Positions 1 to 5,310 of a DNA stretch of 5,310 nt are shown piece after piece. The notes under the pieces are model-generated. The model searched no databases, was not told where the DNA came from, and saw only the letters and a list, made by a program, of their open reading frames with translations. Origin of the DNA: Sphingobacterium sp. (GTDB lineage Bacteria; Bacteroidota; Bacteroidia; Sphingobacteriales; Sphingobacteriaceae); the NCBI GenBank assembly GCA_030146225.1, contig JASLCA010000365.1, forward strand, positions 1-5,310. The letters run 5' to 3'. Both the position numbers and the translations under genes were made by a program. Every line of letters begins with the position of its first letter. Positions within the stretch are counted from its first letter, which is position 1.

Positions 1-398
1 TCATGCTCTTCAAAGTTCTCATCCAAATAATTGATAACAATATTGGGAGCACGCATAACCTCTTCGGAAAGGTCTGGGATACTTAGACAGCCTTCATAAA
101 AGCCCCATTTCTCACCGCTTTCTTCAACAATAATGGGGTTTATAAATACCTTTTTAAAATCCTTTAAGGAGGCATCTCCTGCTCCATCTTCATCGTCTTC
201 AGCAAAAGGAGAGGCATCTACCACAAACATACGAATTGACAAGCCTACCTGGGGAGCAGCAAGCCCTACCCCATTGGCTGCATCCATCGTATCAAACATA
301 TCTTGAATCAACTGCTTCAATCCTGGGTAATCCGCTTCTACTTCGTTGGCCTTCTTCCTTAGCAAAGGATCCCCATACGCTACAATAGGTAATTTCAT
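1..398 (-). CDS. def: Peptide deformylase, N-terminal 132 codons (3' end outside window)
   Basis: Peptide deformylase removes the formyl group from the N-terminal methionine of nascent proteins at the ribosome; it is a cytosolic metalloenzyme. Reading from the ATG at 398-396, the protein starts MKLPIVAYGDPLLRKKA. It shows motif I GVGLAAPQVG at residues 43-52 and motif II EGCLSIP at residues 102-108, with Cys104 as the expected metal ligand. EEVMR follows at 112-116. The third signature, HExxH, should lie just beyond the window edge, because the frame is still open at position 1 (...YLDENFEEH). An acidic stretch, AEDDEDGAGD (66-75), sits between the first two motifs. The family is normally about 170-190 residues, so roughly 50-60 are missing. 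The leader is A-rich with no strong Shine-Dalgarno. The gene is divergent from the hypothetical gene. The identification is secure. Confidence 0.95.
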   Translation of the reverse strand, partial: MKLPIVAYGDPLLRKKANEVEADYPGLKQLIQDMFDTMDAANGVGLAAPQVGLSIRMFVVDASPFAEDDEDGAGDASLKDFKKVFINPIIVEESGEKWGFYEGCLSIPDLSEEVMRAPNIVINYLDENFEEH

Positions 399-418
399 AT
401 GTTATTTATTCTTCTTAT

Positions 419-480
419 GCTATCCCTTGCTTTATTCACCGCAGAAATTTTATGTGTTTGAGCGACACTTTAAGGATAGC
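419..480 (-). other. Weak inverted repeat in the def leader
   Basis: In the minus-strand transcript, GCTATCCTT (480-472) can pair with AGGGATAGC (427-419), giving nine pairs including one U-G wobble around a 44-nt loop. On the plus strand the same position is a C-A mismatch, so the structure favours the def transcript. The right arm ends about 20 nt before the def ATG. The loop is long and the stem short, so this may be chance. No riboswitch consensus was recognised in the roughly 100-nt leader. Confidence 0.2.
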
Positions 481-501
481 GCAATTTTCTAATTTTCACT
501 G

Positions 502-509
502 CAAAGGTA
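502..509 (-). promoter_or_regulatory. Putative def promoter, -7 element TACCTTTG
   Basis: Read on the minus strand, 509-502 is TACCTTTG, an exact match to the Bacteroidota primary-sigma -7 consensus TAnnTTTG. It would give a def leader of roughly 95 nt. I could not find a convincing -33 TTG/TTTG box 17-23 bp upstream, where the sequence is A/T-rich. The location in the divergent intergenic region and the correct orientation support it. Confidence 0.5.
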
Positions 510-541
510 TTAATAATAATTTATACCTATTTTAGAATAGC

Positions 542-549
542 TAACTTTG
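542..549 (+). promoter_or_regulatory. Putative promoter -7 element TAACTTTG for the hypothetical gene
   Basis: Positions 542-549 read TAACTTTG, an exact TAnnTTTG match on the plus strand, 33 bp from the oppositely oriented def element. Transcription should begin a few bases after 549, essentially at the ATG at 556, so the message would be leaderless or nearly so. No clear -33 TTTG is seen in the A/T-rich stretch upstream. Confidence 0.5.
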
Positions 550-554
550 TTGTG

Positions 555-572
555 CATGCAGGACATTTTTCA
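555..572 (+). repeat. 18-nt exact repeat, copy 1 (spans hypothetical-gene start codon)
   Basis: CATGCAGGACATTTTTCA is identical to positions 3818-3835, and the match stops on both sides. This copy covers the ATG at 556 and encodes MQDIFH. Because rng is transcribed from the other strand, the two mRNAs are perfectly complementary over these 18 nt. Confidence 0.9.
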
Positions 573-1329
573 TATTCAAACATTCTGTTCTGCTTTGGCA
601 GAACAATTACAAGTTCCCCTAACAACAGCACATACAAAGGACTACAGTCATTTAGCTTCAGCGGATCTGGCCTTAAATATATTTATCTATTATGCCTCTG
701 CGCGAAAGCGTCAACCCAACTTAACAAGCAGGACCATACATATTGACGAAGAGGATCTACGGCAAAGCCCAGACAAGATACGTCAAAGACTAGCCTCCCT
801 TTATCATCAAGGTAAGACCTGCTATGCTAGGCAAACCGTTGTCGCGCGCATAGACAAGCGCATTGCTTTAGCCTTTCAAGCAGAACATCACCTAAATGCG
901 GCGCTTCCAGGGAAATACAGGTATGGGCTTTTTCATCAGGGAGAACTCGTATCCGTCGCTATATTTAGTGGAGGACGACACATGCGCGAACAAGCAGAAA
1001 CCTACCGCTCCTTTGAGCTCTTGCGCTTCTGCCATAAGTCTGGCTTGCGCGTGGTTGGGGGGCTGTCAAAGCTTATTAAATCCTTTGTACGCGATTTTTC
1101 GCCCGCTGATATTATGACTTATGTGGACAATGATTGGTCTCAAAATTCTAGCTTACAAACCCTAGGCTTTATTCCTGGATTGCAAACCGAAGCCCAGACT
1201 ATGCTTTTTAAAAACGGCCTTAAGCTTGAAACCGTTAAGCAGGACAGTGAAAAAATAGCTGATTATATGGAATCTGGAGGCTATGCTAAAAATAATTCAG
1301 GCAGCACCAAAATGCTGCTCATATTATGA
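556..1329 (+). CDS. Conserved hypothetical protein with GNAT/Mom-like C-terminal half
   Basis: This is a cytosolic-looking protein of 257 residues with no signal peptide or membrane segment. The start is placed at ATG 556; an in-frame TTG at 547 lies inside the -7 promoter element and is unlikely. The second half has a recognisable pattern: YGLF (123-126), SVAIFSGGR (133-141), a conserved-looking core YRSFELLRF then VVGGLSKLIKSF (about 150-177), and DIMTYVDNDWSQNSSLQTLGF-type residues (185-205) ending in a GNAT-like 'LGF'. It finishes with NSGSTKMLLIL. From memory, similar blocks (FS..R, ELxRF, VVGGxSKL, Y.D..W, LGF) occur in uncharacterised Bacteroidota proteins and in C-terminal domains of some phage proteins; this was not checked by search. 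An acyltransferase-type fold is an inference, and substrate and role are unknown. The next gene starts 61 bp downstream. Confidence 0.75.
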   Translation: MQDIFHIQTFCSALAEQLQVPLTTAHTKDYSHLASADLALNIFIYYASARKRQPNLTSRTIHIDEEDLRQSPDKIRQRLASLYHQGKTCYARQTVVARIDKRIALAFQAEHHLNAALPGKYRYGLFHQGELVSVAIFSGGRHMREQAETYRSFELLRFCHKSGLRVVGGLSKLIKSFVRDFSPADIMTYVDNDWSQNSSLQTLGFIPGLQTEAQTMLFKNGLKLETVKQDSEKIADYMESGGYAKNNSGSTKMLLIL

Positions 1330-1390
1330 ATAACAATCGTGGTTCCGTATATTTAGACATTAGAAACAACCCTAAACTTAAAATAAAAAT

Positions 1391-2563
1391 ATGAAACGTA
1401 AACTTAGAATGGGCATGGTCGGTGGAGGAAAAGACGCCTTTATTGGTGCTGTTCACCGCATTGCTGCATTTATGGATGGTAAAATAGAGCTTGTCTGTGG
1501 AGCTTTTAGCATAAACCCTGAGGTCGCCAAGGAGTCTGGAGAAGAGCTTTTTGTTGATCCCAGCAGAGTATACAATACCTATGAGGAAATGATCGCCAAG
1601 GAGGCTGCCTTGCCGGAGGATATGCGCATGGATTTTTTAACAATCGTAACGCCAAACTTCCTACACTTTGCTCCAGCTAAGCTGGCGCTTGAGAATGGAT
1701 TTGATGTCGTTATTGAAAAGCCAATGACCGTTTCCTTAGAGGAAGCGAAGACCTTAAAGGAAATTGTAGCGCAAACAGGACGCACACTTTGCTTGACGCA
1801 CACCTATTCTGGCTATCCCATGGTTAAGCAGGCAAGGGCGATGATAAAGGACGGGCATTTTGGAAAGATTAGAAAAATCGTTGTGGAATATCCGCAAGGC
1901 TGGCTAAGTCGCCTTTCAGAAAGAGAAGGCAATGCGGGAGCAGCTTGGCGTGCCGACCCTAAGAAGTCAGGTCTATCGCTTGTTATGGGGGATATTGGCA
2001 CACATGTGGCTCATCTAGCGGAATATGTCTCTGGTCTTCGCATCACTGAGCTATGTGCAGACTTAACCACCTTTGTGGAGGGCCGGCAGCTTGATGATGA
2101 CGGCTCCGTACTTTTACGCTTTGAAGAGGGGGCAAAAGGTGTACTAATGGCCTCTCAGATTTCTGCTGGTGAAGAGAATGCAGTAAGGATGCGTATTTAT
2201 GGTGAAAAGGGCGGCTTGGAATGGGCCAACGAAGATCCAAACAACCTTATTATTAAGATGCTGGATCAACCTCGTCAAATATACCGTACTGGTAATGCCT
2301 ATGCAGCTCCCTATACCCTAAGCTCATTTGCGACACACAATACCCGGATACCCGCAGGTCACCCTGAGGGTCTCTTGGAATCCTTTGCAAATATCTATAG
2401 AAACTTTGCGGCAACTGTTACGGCTAAGCGCGAAGGCTATCAGCCTAGCGCTGAAGAATTAGACTTCCCTACTGTGGAGGATGGCGTGCGCGGCATGGCC
2501 TTTGTTCAAAATGTGGTGCGGAGTAACGAAAGCAATGAAAAATGGACTAAATTTGCACTGTGA
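1391..2563 (+). CDS. Gfo/Idh/MocA-family NAD(P)-dependent oxidoreductase
   Basis: A 390-residue dehydrogenase of the family that oxidises or reduces hydroxyl/keto groups on sugars and cyclitols with NAD(P). The N-terminal Rossmann fold begins at residue 6 with the glycine-rich turn GMVGGG (8-13) and continues AFIGAVHR (16-23). TPNFLH (87-92) is the usual fold-end motif, and EKP (109-111) carries the family's conserved lysine. The C-terminal domain has GDIGTHVAHL (200-209), in which Asp201 and His205 match the usual catalytic Asp/His. Length is typical and there is no export signal, so it is probably cytosolic. The substrate cannot be read from sequence. The ATG follows an A-rich leader (AAAATAAAAAT) typical of Bacteroidota starts. 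TATATTTA at 1348-1355 is one base off the -7 consensus and might be its promoter. Its stop codon overlaps the GTG of miaA, suggesting co-transcription and translational coupling. Confidence 0.93.
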   Translation: MKRKLRMGMVGGGKDAFIGAVHRIAAFMDGKIELVCGAFSINPEVAKESGEELFVDPSRVYNTYEEMIAKEAALPEDMRMDFLTIVTPNFLHFAPAKLALENGFDVVIEKPMTVSLEEAKTLKEIVAQTGRTLCLTHTYSGYPMVKQARAMIKDGHFGKIRKIVVEYPQGWLSRLSEREGNAGAAWRADPKKSGLSLVMGDIGTHVAHLAEYVSGLRITELCADLTTFVEGRQLDDDGSVLLRFEEGAKGVLMASQISAGEENAVRMRIYGEKGGLEWANEDPNNLIIKMLDQPRQIYRTGNAYAAPYTLSSFATHNTRIPAGHPEGLLESFANIYRNFAATVTAKREGYQPSAEELDFPTVEDGVRGMAFVQNVVRSNESNEKWTKFAL

Positions 2564-3522
2564 TCGTAGATATTGATAATAGCATAATAAATCAGGCGGA
2601 GGTTAATCTTCCGCCTGATTTATTATTGGTCATCTTGGGCCCTACTGCTTCAGGCAAAACAAGCCTTGCAGTTCAGCTAGCACAGGCCATGAGGGGTGAA
2701 ATTATAAGCATAGATTCGCGTCAGGTATACGCTGGTATGGATATTGGAACGGGCAAGGATCTTCCCGCCTACCAAGACATCCCTTATCACCTAATAGACA
2801 TATGCAGCCCTGGAGAGAAATACCATGTTTCGCGCTTCCTAACAGATTTTAGGCAGGCCTATACGCAGCTTATAGCGCGCGGAAAGCAGCCTATAGCTTG
2901 TGGCGGAACCGGCATGTACCTACATGCACTCTTACAAGATCAACCCTATATCAATGTGCCCGTAGACCATGTTTTACGTGGAACCTTGGCTAACCAGACC
3001 AAAGAGGCACTGATAGACAGTCTGATAGCATTTAATATCCCAGAAGGCTTTAAAATAGACCGCTCATCACACAAGCGCTTAATTCGGGCTATTGAAATAT
3101 TGACTTACCTAAAAAGTGATCCAACTTTCAACTTGGGATCTGAGCCCTTAAAATACCCCTATAAAATCTTTGGTCTTGACCCTGCTACAGCCCTCAGAAG
3201 GCAGCGCATTAGCGATCGCTTAGCGCAAAGGTTGCAAGCCGGCTTACTAGAAGAGATCGAAAGCTTACTTGCACAGGGAATTAGTCATACAGCTTTGCAG
3301 TACTATGGCTTAGAGTATAAGTATGGCTCTATGCATCTGCTCGGCGAGTTGGACTATAAATCCTTTTATGCGAAGTTAGAAACGGAGATACACCGCTATG
3401 CCAAGCGCCAAATGACATTCTATAGAAAGATGGAAAAAGACGGCATAGCTATACAGTGGTTAAAGGCAGAGAATACGGCGGATCAGCTTGCCGAAATTCT
3501 ATTGGAAATAAAAAAGGGATAG
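2560..3522 (+). CDS. miaA: tRNA dimethylallyltransferase, divergent 'GTGKDL' type
   Basis: MiaA transfers a dimethylallyl group from DMAPP to N6 of A37 in tRNAs reading UNN codons. Visible motifs are: P-loop GPTASGKT (27-34), DSRQVY (52-57), DIGTGKDL (61-68), YHLID (76-80), GGTGMY (115-120), HKRLIRAIEI (171-180), YGLEYKYG (near residue 250) and YAKRQMTFYRKM (near 285). Canonical enzymes read roughly GTAKPT and HHLID, whereas this one has GTGKDL and YHLID. Several Bacteroidota encode two MiaA paralogues, and this resembles the divergent one. The GTG start at 2560 overlaps the upstream TGA (GTGA) and gives 320 residues, with about 20 before the first beta strand. The only good alternative is TTG at 2626 (298 residues, MVILGPTASGKT). 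A strong hairpin (2584-2626) lies within the extra N-terminal codons. The last codons lie inside the 3' terminator. Function is confident; the start is uncertain. Confidence 0.9.
   Translation: MIVDIDNSIINQAEVNLPPDLLLVILGPTASGKTSLAVQLAQAMRGEIISIDSRQVYAGMDIGTGKDLPAYQDIPYHLIDICSPGEKYHVSRFLTDFRQAYTQLIARGKQPIACGGTGMYLHALLQDQPYINVPVDHVLRGTLANQTKEALIDSLIAFNIPEGFKIDRSSHKRLIRAIEILTYLKSDPTFNLGSEPLKYPYKIFGLDPATALRRQRISDRLAQRLQAGLLEEIESLLAQGISHTALQYYGLEYKYGSMHLLGELDYKSFYAKLETEIHRYAKRQMTFYRKMEKDGIAIQWLKAENTADQLAEILLEIKKG
2584..2626 (+). terminator. Terminator-like hairpin inside the start of miaA
   Basis: Positions 2584-2600 (ATAATAAATCAGGCGGA) and 2610-2626 are perfect 17-bp reverse complements. A G-U and a G-C pair (2601/2609, 2602/2608) extend the stem to 19 pairs around a 5-nt UUAAU loop. 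The GC core with A/T-rich flanks, and a 3' arm ending TGATTTATTATT, look like a Rho-independent terminator 20 nt after the oxidoreductase stop (2563). If miaA starts at GTG 2560, the hairpin is inside its coding region and would be unwound by translating ribosomes, so it could act as an attenuator. If miaA starts at TTG 2626, it is an intergenic partial terminator. Confidence 0.6.
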
Positions 3523-3540
3523 CATATGCTATCCCTTTTT
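3511..3540. terminator. Bidirectional Rho-independent terminator between miaA and rng
   Basis: A perfect 30-bp palindrome: arm AAAAAGGGATAGCAT (3511-3525) and its exact complement (3526-3540). Each strand therefore shows a GC-containing stem followed by a T run (five T on plus, six on minus). It serves both convergent genes: the miaA stop (TAG, 3520-3522) lies inside the left arm, and the rng stop ends at 3550, 10 bp away. The RNA would need a small apical loop formed by melting the central AUAU. Confidence 0.9.
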
Positions 3541-3549
3541 CTAAAATCT

Positions 3550-5103
3550 TTACAACTTAATTTCTTCTTCTTTGCTATTAAAGAATCGAAACTCCGATAA
3601 GAAATATGATGAAACGGTTTTAATCTTAATCCATTTCCCATATTTGAAAAACCACCTAAGTCGTTTAGATACAAAACCAGACGTAATGTAGGCGCCTATA
3701 TACGGGTGAACACAAAGTGTAATTCCCTTTTCATTTTGTTCTTGTAATATAAAACTTAAGTTGCTCTCCATATCGTCAAGCAATACCATGCTCGAACGAA
3801 TTTCACCAGTGCCTTCACATGCAGGACATTTTTCACTTGTCACCACACTCATCTCTGGCCTTACCCGTTGTCTAGTTATCTGCACCAAGCCAAATTTACT
3901 TGGCGGAAGTATCGTGTGTTTGGCGCGATCTGTGGCCATACACTCTTTCAAATAACCGTAAAGTTCTTTACGATTGGCCGGTTTATGCATATCGATAAAA
4001 TCGATTACCACAATACCTCCCATATCACGCAAGCGTAATTGTCTTGCGATTTCTTTTGCGGCTTCTTTATTTACGAGAAGCGCATTTTCTTCTTGGTTTT
4101 CTTTACTTGCAATCCGGTTTCCGCTATTTACATCCACAACGTGGAGGGCTTCGGTATGCTCTACAACTAAGTAAGCACCACCCTGCAAATTGACCGTTCT
4201 GCCAAAAGACGCCTTAATTTGTTTCTCGATTCCGAAGTGTTCAAAAATTGGCTCTTTGTGCTTATAGAGCTTAACAATCTTTTCCAGATCGGGTGAGATT
4301 TCTTGTACATAGGACTTTACTTCTTCAAACAAAGTGCTGTCGTTTACATGTACATGCGTAAACTCATCGGTTAAGATATCGCGTAAGATGGTAGATGCTC
4401 TATCCATTTCACCCAATACTTTATGAGGAGGTTCTGCGTGTCTAAGGCGTTTGGTAAACAGTTCCCATTTTGAGATTAGGTCTAGAAGATCTTTTTGAAG
4501 CTCTTCAACACCTTTTCCTTCGGATACGGTACGTATAATCACACCAAAGTTTGCAGGCTTAATACTTTCTACAATCTTCTTAAGGCGGGTACGCTCCGCA
4601 TTTCCCTTAATTCTTTTGGAGATGGAAACTGTACTTGAAAATGGCACCAATACAACAAATCTACCGGCAATAGAAAGGTCCGAACTTAATCGTGGCCCCT
4701 TGGTAGAAATTGGCTCTTTGGCAATTTGTACTGGTAAAAGCAAATTCCGGCTTAAGATATCCGAAATCTTACCTGCTTTATCGATGTCCTTTTCAAGCTT
4801 TAAACTACTGAGCAGCATCTCTTGATAACTGCCATTCTTTACTATACGTGTCAGCTTGAGTAATGACTGAACCTGAGGTCCTAAATCCAAATAATGTAAG
4901 AACGCATCTTTTTCGTAGCCTACATCTACGAAAGCGGCATTCAGACCTGGCATAATCTTCTTGATTCTACCCAAATAAATGTCGCCTACGGCGAAGTTAT
5001 TGTCGGCCTGTTCCTTGTTCAGCTCAACAAGCTGTTTGTCCTGTAGTAAAGCAATAGTCACTCCTTTATCAGGAGTTGAATCGATAATTAGTTCCTTTAC
5101 CAA
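3550..5103 (-). CDS. rng: Ribonuclease E/G family endoribonuclease (RNase G type)
   Basis: A single-strand-specific endoribonuclease that processes rRNA precursors and initiates mRNA decay. The 517-residue protein has the RNase G layout without the long RNase E scaffold tail. It begins VKELIIDSTPDKGVTIALL, followed by an S1 RNA-binding domain (about 38-125, FAVGDIYLGRIKKIMPGLNAAFVDVG). Next come 5'-sensor/RNase H-like regions and the DNase I-like catalytic part, with Asp324 in VVDVNSGNR and Asp368 in VVIDFIDM as the expected magnesium ligands. The zinc-link CPACEGTGE has Cys426 and Cys429, and a short C-terminal domain follows. The start is TTG (5103-5101): an in-frame TAG lies two codons upstream, and the homologous N-terminus (MxKELI) begins here. 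AAAAGAG, 6 nt upstream, is a weak Shine-Dalgarno-like stretch. An upstream terminator (5215-5170) implies its own promoter in 5104-5169, where CAGGTTTG (near 5140) is the best but imperfect -7 candidate. Confidence 0.96.
   Translation of the reverse strand: MVKELIIDSTPDKGVTIALLQDKQLVELNKEQADNNFAVGDIYLGRIKKIMPGLNAAFVDVGYEKDAFLHYLDLGPQVQSLLKLTRIVKNGSYQEMLLSSLKLEKDIDKAGKISDILSRNLLLPVQIAKEPISTKGPRLSSDLSIAGRFVVLVPFSSTVSISKRIKGNAERTRLKKIVESIKPANFGVIIRTVSEGKGVEELQKDLLDLISKWELFTKRLRHAEPPHKVLGEMDRASTILRDILTDEFTHVHVNDSTLFEEVKSYVQEISPDLEKIVKLYKHKEPIFEHFGIEKQIKASFGRTVNLQGGAYLVVEHTEALHVVDVNSGNRIASKENQEENALLVNKEAAKEIARQLRLRDMGGIVVIDFIDMHKPANRKELYGYLKECMATDRAKHTILPPSKFGLVQITRQRVRPEMSVVTSEKCPACEGTGEIRSSMVLLDDMESNLSFILQEQNEKGITLCVHPYIGAYITSGFVSKRLRWFFKYGKWIKIKTVSSYFLSEFRFFNSKEEEIKL
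3818..3835 (-). repeat. 18-nt exact repeat, copy 2 (rng zinc-link codons)
   Basis: CATGCAGGACATTTTTCA on the plus strand, identical to 555-572. In rng (minus strand) it encodes the SEKCPAC part of the zinc-link, so the sequence is constrained by protein function here. The rng mRNA carries the complement of the hypothetical gene's start region. Confidence 0.9.
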
Positions 5104-5123
5104 CAGCTACTCTTTTAAGGTCT

Positions 5124-5136
5124 GCACAACATGTGC
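5124..5136 (-). promoter_or_regulatory. Small dyad in the rng leader
   Basis: GCACA-TGT-TGTGC on the minus strand is a perfect 5-bp inverted repeat with a 3-nt spacer, lying 21-33 nt before the rng TTG. It could be an RNA hairpin in the leader or an operator half-site pair. RNase E of Escherichia coli autoregulates through leader structure, so a leader hairpin in an rng-type gene is worth noting, but this one is short and could be chance. Confidence 0.3.
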
Positions 5137-5169
5137 TACAAACCTGATAAAACATAAAACTCGTTAATG

Positions 5170-5215
5170 AAAAAATACAATCTATGATTCTACCAAGGTA
5201 AAACCATAGATTGTA
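5170..5215 (-). terminator. Rho-independent terminator after the COX24-like gene
   Basis: On the minus strand, TACAATCTATG (5215-5205) and CATAGATTGTA (5186-5176) are perfect 11-bp complements. Pairing continues inward (GUUUUAC with GUAGAAU, two wobbles) to a 4-nt loop, and a run of six T follows (5175-5170). It starts 38 nt after the stop of the COX24-like gene and separates that gene from rng. Confidence 0.9.
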
Positions 5216-5253
5216 AAGCGCCTTTGTTGGCTAATGCCTAAAGACGAACAAGC

Positions 5254-5310
5254 TTATTTCTTCTTGTGTCTATTTTTTCTTAAACGTTTTTTACGTTTGT
5301 GAGTAGCCAT
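5254..5310 (-). CDS. COX24/mS38-like small basic ribosome-associated protein, 5' end probably outside window
   Basis: Read from the window edge, the minus strand encodes MATHKRKKRLRKNRHKKK and a TAA stop. The peptide is almost entirely Lys, Arg and His, with the KKRxxKxRxKKK character of the AURKAIP1/COX24 domain, known from mitochondrial ribosomal protein mS38 and similar to the tiny actinobacterial bS22. From memory, Bacteroidota versions are about 30 residues and begin with a segment like MPSGKKRKRHK before this block. The ATG at the window edge is therefore probably an internal methionine, and the true start lies outside. A role on the small ribosomal subunit is inferred by family resemblance. 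A strong terminator follows, so it is transcribed separately from rng, possibly at high level. It is too short for standard gene callers and easily missed. Confidence 0.75.
   Translation of the reverse strand: MATHKRKKRLRKNRHKKK

Noticed and set aside
416..428. 13-nt match (TATGCTATCCCTT) between the def leader and the 3511-3540 terminator
   Set aside because: A match of this length is expected by chance at roughly this frequency in a 5.3-kb window.
547..555. Earlier TTG start for the hypothetical gene
   Set aside because: It lies inside the putative -7 element and would not be transcribed; ATG 556 is in frame and better placed.
1301..1318. GCAGCA/TGCTGC hairpin at the end of the hypothetical gene as a terminator
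   Set aside because: Only 6 bp of stem, inside the coding region, and no T tract follows.
1579..2240. Several antisense open frames opposite the oxidoreductase gene
   Set aside because: They are short, have no recognisable motifs, and lie wholly antisense to a well-supported dehydrogenase; they look like codon-usage shadows.
3211..3220. AGCGATCGCT palindrome resembling the cyanobacterial HIP1 motif
   Set aside because: A single copy inside miaA codons (ISDRL region); nothing suggests a repeated element here.
3761..4825. Plus-strand open frames opposite rng
   Set aside because: Antisense to a clear RNase G gene, rich in Ser/Cys/Ile as expected of shadow frames, with no start context.

Overview
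The window looks like ordinary chromosomal DNA from a member of the Bacteroidota, probably near Sphingobacteriaceae, although the exact lineage is an inference. The evidence is: promoter-like TAnnTTTG elements instead of sigma70 boxes; A-rich leaders with little or no Shine-Dalgarno sequence; a Bacteroidota-style MiaA of the 'GTGKDL' type; a stand-alone RNase G-type enzyme of about 517 residues; and a tiny Lys/Arg-rich COX24/mS38-like protein. No mobile element, CRISPR array, tRNA or rRNA was seen.

Layout. Positions 1-398 (minus strand) hold the N-terminal 132 codons of peptide deformylase (def), whose 3' end lies outside the window. A divergent intergenic region of about 150 bp (399-555) carries a TAnnTTTG element for each direction. 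A plus-strand set of three genes follows: a conserved hypothetical protein with a GNAT/Mom-like C-terminal half (556-1329), a Gfo/Idh/MocA-family NAD(P)-dependent oxidoreductase (1391-2563), and a divergent tRNA dimethylallyltransferase, miaA (2560-3522), whose GTG start overlaps the oxidoreductase stop. A perfect 30-bp palindrome (3511-3540) ends miaA and also serves the convergent gene. On the minus strand, an RNase E/G-family ribonuclease (rng, 5103-3550, TTG start) lies downstream of a partial COX24/mS38-like small protein (5310-5254). A strong terminator (5215-5170) separates these two genes.

Functional theme. Four of the six genes belong to the translation and RNA-processing machinery: deformylation of nascent proteins (def), modification of tRNA A37 (miaA), rRNA/mRNA processing (rng) and a probable ribosome-associated peptide. 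The sugar-type oxidoreductase and the hypothetical gene do not obviously fit this theme.

The most unusual signals are non-coding. A terminator-quality hairpin with a 17-bp perfect stem sits inside the first 22 codons of miaA. An exact 18-nt repeat makes the 5' end of the hypothetical gene's mRNA perfectly complementary to the zinc-link region of the rng mRNA. The hypothetical gene may also be transcribed leaderless. I see no clear evidence of a new multi-gene system; the window reads as housekeeping DNA with a few regulatory puzzles.
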